Shown here: positions 6,701-11,428 of the stretch, piece after piece
Numbering within the stretch: position 1 is the stretch's first letter
How the letters are laid out: each line of letters opens with the position of its first letter
NCBI GenBank assembly: GCA_028278005.1
Contig: JANQFD010000126.1
Location: 1-11,428, forward strand
From: Chlorobium sp.
GTDB lineage: Bacteria; Bacteroidota; Chlorobiia; Chlorobiales; Chlorobiaceae
DNA: 11,428 bases
Reading direction: 5' to 3'
Translations under genes and position numbers: made by a program
The notes under the pieces: generated by a model
The model's database searches: none
The model's input: only the letters and a program-made list of their open reading frames with translations
What the model was told of the DNA's origin: nothing

Positions 6701-8269
6701 GTGAAAGACAAGGTACTGATATTTGACACAACACTGCGAGACGGTGAACAGTCACCGGGAGCATCTCTGAACCTGCAGGAAAAGGTCGAGATAGCCAGGC
6801 AGCTTGAAAAGCTCAATGTCGATATCATTGAAGCAGGGTTTCCTGCGTCATCCCCGCTTCAGTTCGAGGCTGTCCGGCAAGTCGGCGATGAATCCGGAAA
6901 AATCGTCGCCGCACTCAGCAGGGCTGTCGAAAACGACATCAAAAGCGCTTATGAGGCTCTCCGGAACGCACGATATCCGAGAATTCATACCTTTATCAGT
7001 ACATCGGATATCCATATCATGGGCAAGTTCGGCCATGATCGTTATGGCAGAACGCTTGCGGAGAAACAGCGGACAATTCTGAAAATGGCCGTGGACGCCG
7101 TCGGTTTTGCAAAAACCTTCACCGATGATGTGGAGTTTTCAGCCGAAGATGCCGGCAGAACCGACCCGGTCTATCTCGCAGAAATCATCGAGGCAGTGAT
7201 TGACGCCGGTGCGACCACGGTGAACATACCCGACACGACGGGTTACACCTGGCCTTCGGAATTCGGCAGAAAAATAGCCGACCTGAAAAACCGGGTGACC
7301 AACATCGACCGGGCAATCATCAGCGTCCACTGTCACAACGACCTCGGGCTTGCTGTGGCAAATACACTCAGTTCGATCGAGAACGGGGCAAGGCAGGCCG
7401 AGTGCTCGGTAAACGGTATTGGAGAAAGGGCCGGTAACGCCTCACTCGAAGAGATCGTGATGGGACTGAAAGTGCGCAATGACCTGCATGACTACTATAC
7501 CGATGTCGTGACGGAAGAAATTTACAACACCAGCCGTATGGTCTCTTCTTTCACCGGCCTGATCATCCAGCCGAACAAGGCGATTGTGGGCGACAACGCA
7601 TTTGCCCACGAGTCGGGCATACATCAGGACGGAATGCTGAAAAACCGGCAAACCTATGAGGTCATGACCCCTGAATCCGTTGGTGTTCCTCAGACATCTA
7701 TCGTGCTCGGACGGCATTCAGGCAAGCATGGTTTGCAGGCACGGCTCAGTTCGCTCGGTTACAAGGTAACCGGTAATGAGCTGGAAAAAGTATACGAACG
7801 CTTCCTTTCGGTAGCCGACAAGAAAAAGGAAATTTATGACGACGACCTGAGAGTACTCATGGGGGACGAGCTGAACAAGCCGCTTGAACCGCTCGAACTC
7901 GACTATCTGCACGTTAACAGCGGCACGGCATCGATTCCGACCGCAACGGTACGCATAAAGGCCAAAGGCAATACCTATGAGGAGTCCTCTACCGGGGACG
8001 GTCCCGTCGATGCGTGTTTCAAGGCGATCGAGCGTGCGCTGAACCTCGGATCGCTGCTCTACTCCTATTCGGTCCGCTCGACAACCGCAGGGCGTCAGGC
8101 ACTCGGAGAAGCAACCGTGAGGCTCAAGGACGGCGAACAGCTGTTTACCGGGCGCGGGGTTTCAACCGATATCATCGAAGCAAGCGCAAAAGCCTACCTC
8201 CAGGCACTGAGCCTGAGAGATGATGCAGAGGAAAATGATAATAACAACACAATTGACAACGGGATATAA
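6701..8269 (+). CDS. leuA: 2-isopropylmalate synthase
   Basis: Condenses 2-oxoisovalerate with acetyl-CoA to 2-isopropylmalate, the committed step to leucine. The 522 residues match the leucine-regulated long form. The TIM-barrel domain begins FDTTLRDGEQSPG (R13, D14); metal ligands H210 and H212 lie in SVHCHND, N238 in NGIGERAGN, and HESGIHQDG starts at H303. About residues 390-510 form the C-terminal LeuA dimer/allosteric domain (GTASIPTATVRIK and following), implying leucine feedback. The start is GTG: an in-frame stop lies at 6695-6697, directly upstream, and the conserved FDTTLRDGEQ motif begins at residue 8, so no other start fits. No ribosome site is close; a GGAGG at 6671-6675 is 25 bases away. 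The final residues (DNNNTIDNGI) are a low-complexity tail. The FDTTLRDGEQ form and long length separate it from the downstream paralogue cimA. Confidence 0.95.
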   Translation: MKDKVLIFDTTLRDGEQSPGASLNLQEKVEIARQLEKLNVDIIEAGFPASSPLQFEAVRQVGDESGKIVAALSRAVENDIKSAYEALRNARYPRIHTFISTSDIHIMGKFGHDRYGRTLAEKQRTILKMAVDAVGFAKTFTDDVEFSAEDAGRTDPVYLAEIIEAVIDAGATTVNIPDTTGYTWPSEFGRKIADLKNRVTNIDRAIISVHCHNDLGLAVANTLSSIENGARQAECSVNGIGERAGNASLEEIVMGLKVRNDLHDYYTDVVTEEIYNTSRMVSSFTGLIIQPNKAIVGDNAFAHESGIHQDGMLKNRQTYEVMTPESVGVPQTSIVLGRHSGKHGLQARLSSLGYKVTGNELEKVYERFLSVADKKKEIYDDDLRVLMGDELNKPLEPLELDYLHVNSGTASIPTATVRIKAKGNTYEESSTGDGPVDACFKAIERALNLGSLLYSYSVRSTTAGRQALGEATVRLKDGEQLFTGRGVSTDIIEASAKAYLQALSLRDDAEENDNNNTIDNGI

Positions 8270-8275
8270 CAGATC

Positions 8276-9574
8276 ATGGCACAAACGATAACACAGAAAA
8301 TCCTTGCCAGGGCGGCCAACCGCAAATTTGTCGAAACAGGCGAGAATGTATGGCTCAATGTCGACGTTCTGTTGACCCACGACGTATGCGGTCCGCCAAC
8401 CTTCGACATTTTCAGGGAAAAATTCGGCCCGGACGCGAAAGTATGGGCTCCTGAAAAGGTTGTCGTTCTTCCGGACCATTACATTTTCACCGAGAACGAG
8501 CACGCTCACCGCAATATCGACCTGCTTCGTCAGTTTGCAGAAGAACAGAACCTGCCGAACTATTACGATGTCGGAACCGAGCGCTACAAGGGGGTCTGTC
8601 ATGTCGCCCTTGCACAGGAAGGATACAACCTTCCCGGAACGGTTCTGTTCGGAACCGATTCCCATACCTGTACATCCGGGGCTTTCGGTATGTTCGGCAC
8701 GGGTGTCGGCAACACCGATGCAGCCTTCATTCTCGGTACGGGAAAAATCTGGGAGAAGGTACCTGAATCGATGAAGTTCGTCTTTGAAGGTGAAATGCCG
8801 GATTACCTTGCGGCTAAAGACCTTATCCTGCAGATCCTGGGTGATATAGGCACTGACGGAGCAACCTACAGGGCGATGGAATTCGACGGCTCGGCGGTGT
8901 ACTCGTTACCGATGGAAGAGCGCATGACCCTTACCAACATGGCGATCGAGGCCGGTGGCATGAACGGGATCATTGCCGCTGACAATGTTACCGAAGCCTA
9001 TGTCAGGGAAAGAACCGAAAAACCGTATGAAATCTTCAACAGCGATCCGGATGCAGCATATCACAGCATCTATCGCTACAAGACTGAAGAACTTGATCCG
9101 GTAGTGGCAATGCCGCACAGTCCGGACAATCGAGCAACCGTTCGCAGCGTTCAGGATACCAAAATCACGAAATCCTATATCGGCTCGTGTACGGGTGGAA
9201 AACTCAGCGACTTTGCCATGGCGGCAAGAATCCTGAAAGGCAACACGGTCTCAGTTCAGACAAATATCGTCCCGGCAACCGTGGAGGTCGCCCGAAGCCT
9301 TGAAACAGAACTGTTCGACGGCCAGCCGATCAGAAAAATCCTTGAAGACGCCGGCTGCACCATCGCACTGCCATCCTGTGCGGCCTGTCTCGGAGGCCCT
9401 TCGGACACCTTCGGACGTTCGGAAGACAACGACCTTGTCGTATCGACGACAAACAGAAACTTCCCGGGCCGTATGGGCAGTAAAAAAGCCGGGGTCTGCC
9501 TGGCCTCTCCGCTGACCGCAGCCGCATCGGCGATAACAGGAAAACTGACTGACCCGAGAGAATTCCTGAGATGA
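8276..9574 (+). CDS. leuC: 3-isopropylmalate dehydratase, large subunit (short type)
   Basis: Aconitase-family large subunit; with LeuD it isomerises 2-isopropylmalate to 3-isopropylmalate, and probably citramalate via citraconate to 3-methylmalate. The three [4Fe-4S] ligands are present: C305 in YIGSCTGGKL, and C368 and C371 in PSCAACLGG. The substrate/cluster region GTDSHTCTSGAFGMFGTGVG is conserved. At 432 residues it is shorter than the ~466-residue enterobacterial LeuC and resembles the archaeal/plant-type IPMI and homoaconitase group. With leuA, leuB and leuD alongside, isopropylmalate isomerase is by far the likeliest role, and a relaxed substrate range including (R)-citramalate fits the nearby cimA. 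The start lies six bases after the leuA stop; GGGA at 8261-8264 is a weak ribosome site. The last codon region overlaps a possible alternative leuD start (ATGA at 9571-9574). Confidence 0.94.
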   Translation: MAQTITQKILARAANRKFVETGENVWLNVDVLLTHDVCGPPTFDIFREKFGPDAKVWAPEKVVVLPDHYIFTENEHAHRNIDLLRQFAEEQNLPNYYDVGTERYKGVCHVALAQEGYNLPGTVLFGTDSHTCTSGAFGMFGTGVGNTDAAFILGTGKIWEKVPESMKFVFEGEMPDYLAAKDLILQILGDIGTDGATYRAMEFDGSAVYSLPMEERMTLTNMAIEAGGMNGIIAADNVTEAYVRERTEKPYEIFNSDPDAAYHSIYRYKTEELDPVVAMPHSPDNRATVRSVQDTKITKSYIGSCTGGKLSDFAMAARILKGNTVSVQTNIVPATVEVARSLETELFDGQPIRKILEDAGCTIALPSCAACLGGPSDTFGRSEDNDLVVSTTNRNFPGRMGSKKAGVCLASPLTAAASAITGKLTDPREFLR

Positions 9575-9630
9575 GCGTCTCGAATCAGGTCTCGGATAAC
9601 CGGACTGCTAATACACAAAGGACAACTATT

Positions 9631-10194
9631 ATGGAAAGCATCATACAGGGAAAAGCCTACGTATTGGGTAAAAACATCGATACCGACCAGATCATCCCGG
9701 CCGAACATCTCGTATACAGCCTTTCGGACCCGGAAGAAGTGAAACTCTACGGCAAATATGCCCTCTCGGGAGTACCGATTGACGAAGCCGGACTTCCCGA
9801 GGGAAAACACCCTTTTACAGAAGAAGGTAAATTCCGGTCGGAATACTCGATCATTATAGCGGGCCCGAATTTCGGTTGCGGTTCATCCCGCGAACATGCA
9901 CCCTTCTCACTGCAGGTTGCAGGAGCAAAGGCGATCGTGGCGGAATCATATGCGAGGATATTCTATCGCAACTGTGTAGACGGAGGATTTGTTATACCCT
10001 ACGAAACCGCCGAACAGCTCAATCAGACAGTGTTGACCGGAGATGAACTGAAAATAGATATTGACAACAACACGATCACAAACCTGACACAAAACGTCAC
10101 GTATACGCTCAAACCGCTTGGTGACGTTTACAATATCGTTATGGCGGGAGGTATTTTTGCCTATGCCGAACAGGAAAACCTTATGAACTCCTGA
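9631..10194 (+). CDS. leuD: 3-isopropylmalate dehydratase, small subunit
   Basis: Swivelling (aconitase C-terminal-like) subunit that completes the isopropylmalate isomerase active site with LeuC. Conserved motifs are GKAYVLGKNIDTDQIIPAEH (7-26), GPNFGCGSSREHAPF (78-92) and ARIFYRNCVDGG (108-119). With the start at 9631 it has 187 residues and begins as family members do. AAAGGA (9617-9622) sits eight bases before this ATG. An in-frame ATG at 9571, overlapping the leuC stop as ATGA, would add 20 residues (MSVSNQVSDNR and so on) unlike the family, so I prefer 9631; coupled initiation at 9571 cannot be excluded. No length or residue defects are visible. Confidence 0.94.
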   Translation: MESIIQGKAYVLGKNIDTDQIIPAEHLVYSLSDPEEVKLYGKYALSGVPIDEAGLPEGKHPFTEEGKFRSEYSIIIAGPNFGCGSSREHAPFSLQVAGAKAIVAESYARIFYRNCVDGGFVIPYETAEQLNQTVLTGDELKIDIDNNTITNLTQNVTYTLKPLGDVYNIVMAGGIFAYAEQENLMNS

Positions 10195-10240
10195 TTCCGG
10201 CATTACTCGCGGATCCAAGAGATCAAGGGACAGAAAAGAC

Positions 10241-11428
10241 ATGAAGAACAGAAACGCCGTCGAACTGTATGACACCACCCTCCGGGACGGGACACAGGGG
10301 GAAAAGATAACCCTTTCCGTCCAGGACAAGCTGCTCATTGCTGAAAAGCTCGATGAGTTCGGCGTCGATTACATAGAGGGAGGATGGCCAAGCAGTAACC
10401 CGAAGGATGAAGAATTTTTCAGCCGGGCGCTGCACCTGCAGCTGAAAAACGCCAGACTCTGTGCGTTCGGCTCGACCGCACGGAAACCGGATAATATCGA
10501 AAACGATCCTAACCTTACAGGGCTCCTGAAGTCGGAAACCCCGGTCATCACCATTTTCGGCAAGACCTGGAAAGCACATTCGGCGATAGGACTGGGCCTT
10601 AACGACGAAGAAAACGCCGAGCTGATCTATAAATCGGTGGATTTCCTTAAATGCATGGGACGGGACGTGCTTTTCGATGCCGAGCATTTCTTCGACGGGT
10701 ATAAAGACAATCCGGCATTTGCCATGCGTATGCTGCTTTCCGCCGAAGAAGCCGGGGCGGACCGCCTTGTGCTCTGTGATACCAACGGCGGAACAATGCC
10801 TCACGAGGTCTTCGAAATTGTCGGGGAAGTTCTTTCGTCAACCACTGTGCCGATCGGCATTCACACCCACAATGACAGCGATCTTGCGGTGGCAAACGCA
10901 CTGTCCGCCCTGCGCGCGGGCGCATCCCATGTTCAGGGCACCATCAACGGTATCGGTGAACGGTGCGGTAACGCAAACCTTATCAGCGTTATCCCGAATG
11001 TCATCCTGAAGCTCAACGGCCGATTTCATCACAAACTGAAACTGAACCAGCTCACCTCGCTGTCGAACTCCGTTTACGAGCTCCTGAACCTGCCGCCGGA
11101 TAACCGGTCTCCGTTCGTGGGTAAATCGGCGTTCGCCCACAAAGGCGGGATTCATGTCAGTGCGGTCCTCAAGGAAAGCTCTCTTTACGAGCATATCGAC
11201 CCGAAATCCGTAGGTAACCGACAGAGGGTACTTGTCTCAGAGCTTGCCGGACAGAGTAACATACGATACAAGGCAAAAGAACTCGGCATCGATCTGCCGG
11301 ACAACGGAGAGCTGTTTAAAAAACTCGTCCAGAGGATTAAAAAACTCGAACACGAGGGCTTCCAGTTCGATGTCGCCGAAGCTTCCTTTGAACTGCTCTT
11401 GCGGCATGAACTTGGTCAGTTCAAACCG
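10241..11428 (+). CDS. cimA: citramalate synthase, partial (3' end beyond the window)
   Basis: Condenses pyruvate and acetyl-CoA to (R)-citramalate, the entry to threonine-independent isoleucine synthesis. The frame is open for 396 codons to the window edge; family members of this bacterial type have about 530, so the C-terminal regulatory domain is missing from view. The DRE-TIM barrel shows LYDTTLRDGTQGE (R15, D16), EGGWPSSNPKDEEFF, the metal-binding HTHND (H208, H210), NGIGERCGN (N236) and AHKGGIHVSAV (H300, H305). The signatures LRDGTQ (not LRDGEQ) and YIEGGWPSSNPKD mark the Geobacter-type CimA family, distinct from LeuA and homocitrate synthase. AAGGGA at 10225-10230 lies ten bases before the ATG. 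It follows leuD by 46 bases. LeuB, LeuC and LeuD from the same cluster would carry citramalate on to 2-oxobutyrate. Confidence 0.92.
   Translation, partial: MKNRNAVELYDTTLRDGTQGEKITLSVQDKLLIAEKLDEFGVDYIEGGWPSSNPKDEEFFSRALHLQLKNARLCAFGSTARKPDNIENDPNLTGLLKSETPVITIFGKTWKAHSAIGLGLNDEENAELIYKSVDFLKCMGRDVLFDAEHFFDGYKDNPAFAMRMLLSAEEAGADRLVLCDTNGGTMPHEVFEIVGEVLSSTTVPIGIHTHNDSDLAVANALSALRAGASHVQGTINGIGERCGNANLISVIPNVILKLNGRFHHKLKLNQLTSLSNSVYELLNLPPDNRSPFVGKSAFAHKGGIHVSAVLKESSLYEHIDPKSVGNRQRVLVSELAGQSNIRYKAKELGIDLPDNGELFKKLVQRIKKLEHEGFQFDVAEASFELLLRHELGQFKP

Noticed and set aside
9571..9630. 20-residue N-terminal extension of leuD from the ATG overlapping the leuC stop
   Set aside because: The extension is unlike LeuD proteins, whereas ATG 9631 has AAAGGA eight bases upstream and a canonical N-terminus.
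1..11428. tRNA, rRNA, CRISPR arrays, transposases or phage genes
   Set aside because: None was seen; the window is filled by biosynthetic genes and short gaps.

Overview
The window carries one long, uniformly oriented (+) gene cluster for synthesis of the three branched-chain amino acids: ilvD, ilvB, ilvN, ilvC, leuB, leuA, leuC, leuD and the first 396 codons of cimA, which runs off the right edge. Protein flavour (IlvD beginning MRSDTIKKGFEKAPHRSL, a 330-residue class I KARI, a short 432-residue LeuC, a bacterial-type citramalate synthase), moderate GC and the single nine-gene arrangement suggest a green sulfur bacterium (Chlorobi, Chlorobium/Prosthecochloris-like). This assignment is from recall of related proteins, not from a search.

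Layout. 1-271: AT-rich, no convincing gene; the first ~38 bases may be the edge of a neighbouring gene. 272-571: the control region. It holds a candidate promoter overlapped by a perfect 17-bp palindrome (281-297), a short leader ORF ending at 462 whose C-terminal part is crowded with Ile, Leu and Val codons, and a hairpin plus seven T (520-552) just before ilvD. Hand folding gives mutually exclusive 1:2, 2:3 and 3:4 stems, the organisation of a classical ribosome-mediated transcription attenuator. 572-4484: ilvD, ilvB, ilvN. 4485-4618: a gap with a T-rich tract and a large nested inverted repeat. 4619-11428: ilvC, leuB, leuA, leuC, leuD and cimA, with gaps of 6 to 56 nt.

How the genes work together. 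CimA condenses pyruvate and acetyl-CoA to citramalate, and LeuC/LeuD and LeuB convert this to 2-oxobutyrate. IlvBN, IlvC and IlvD then make 2-oxo-3-methylvalerate (Ile) from 2-oxobutyrate plus pyruvate, and 2-oxoisovalerate (Val) from pyruvate alone. LeuA, LeuCD and LeuB extend 2-oxoisovalerate to 2-oxoisocaproate (Leu). The cluster thus covers every step from pyruvate and acetyl-CoA to all three 2-oxo acids; the final aminotransferase (ilvE) and threonine deaminase (ilvA) are not in the window. The leader peptide contains all three end-product amino acids, matching an operon that makes all three.

The enzymes themselves are ordinary. The regulatory DNA is the part worth following up: the attenuator before ilvD, the palindrome over its likely promoter, and the structured gap before ilvC.
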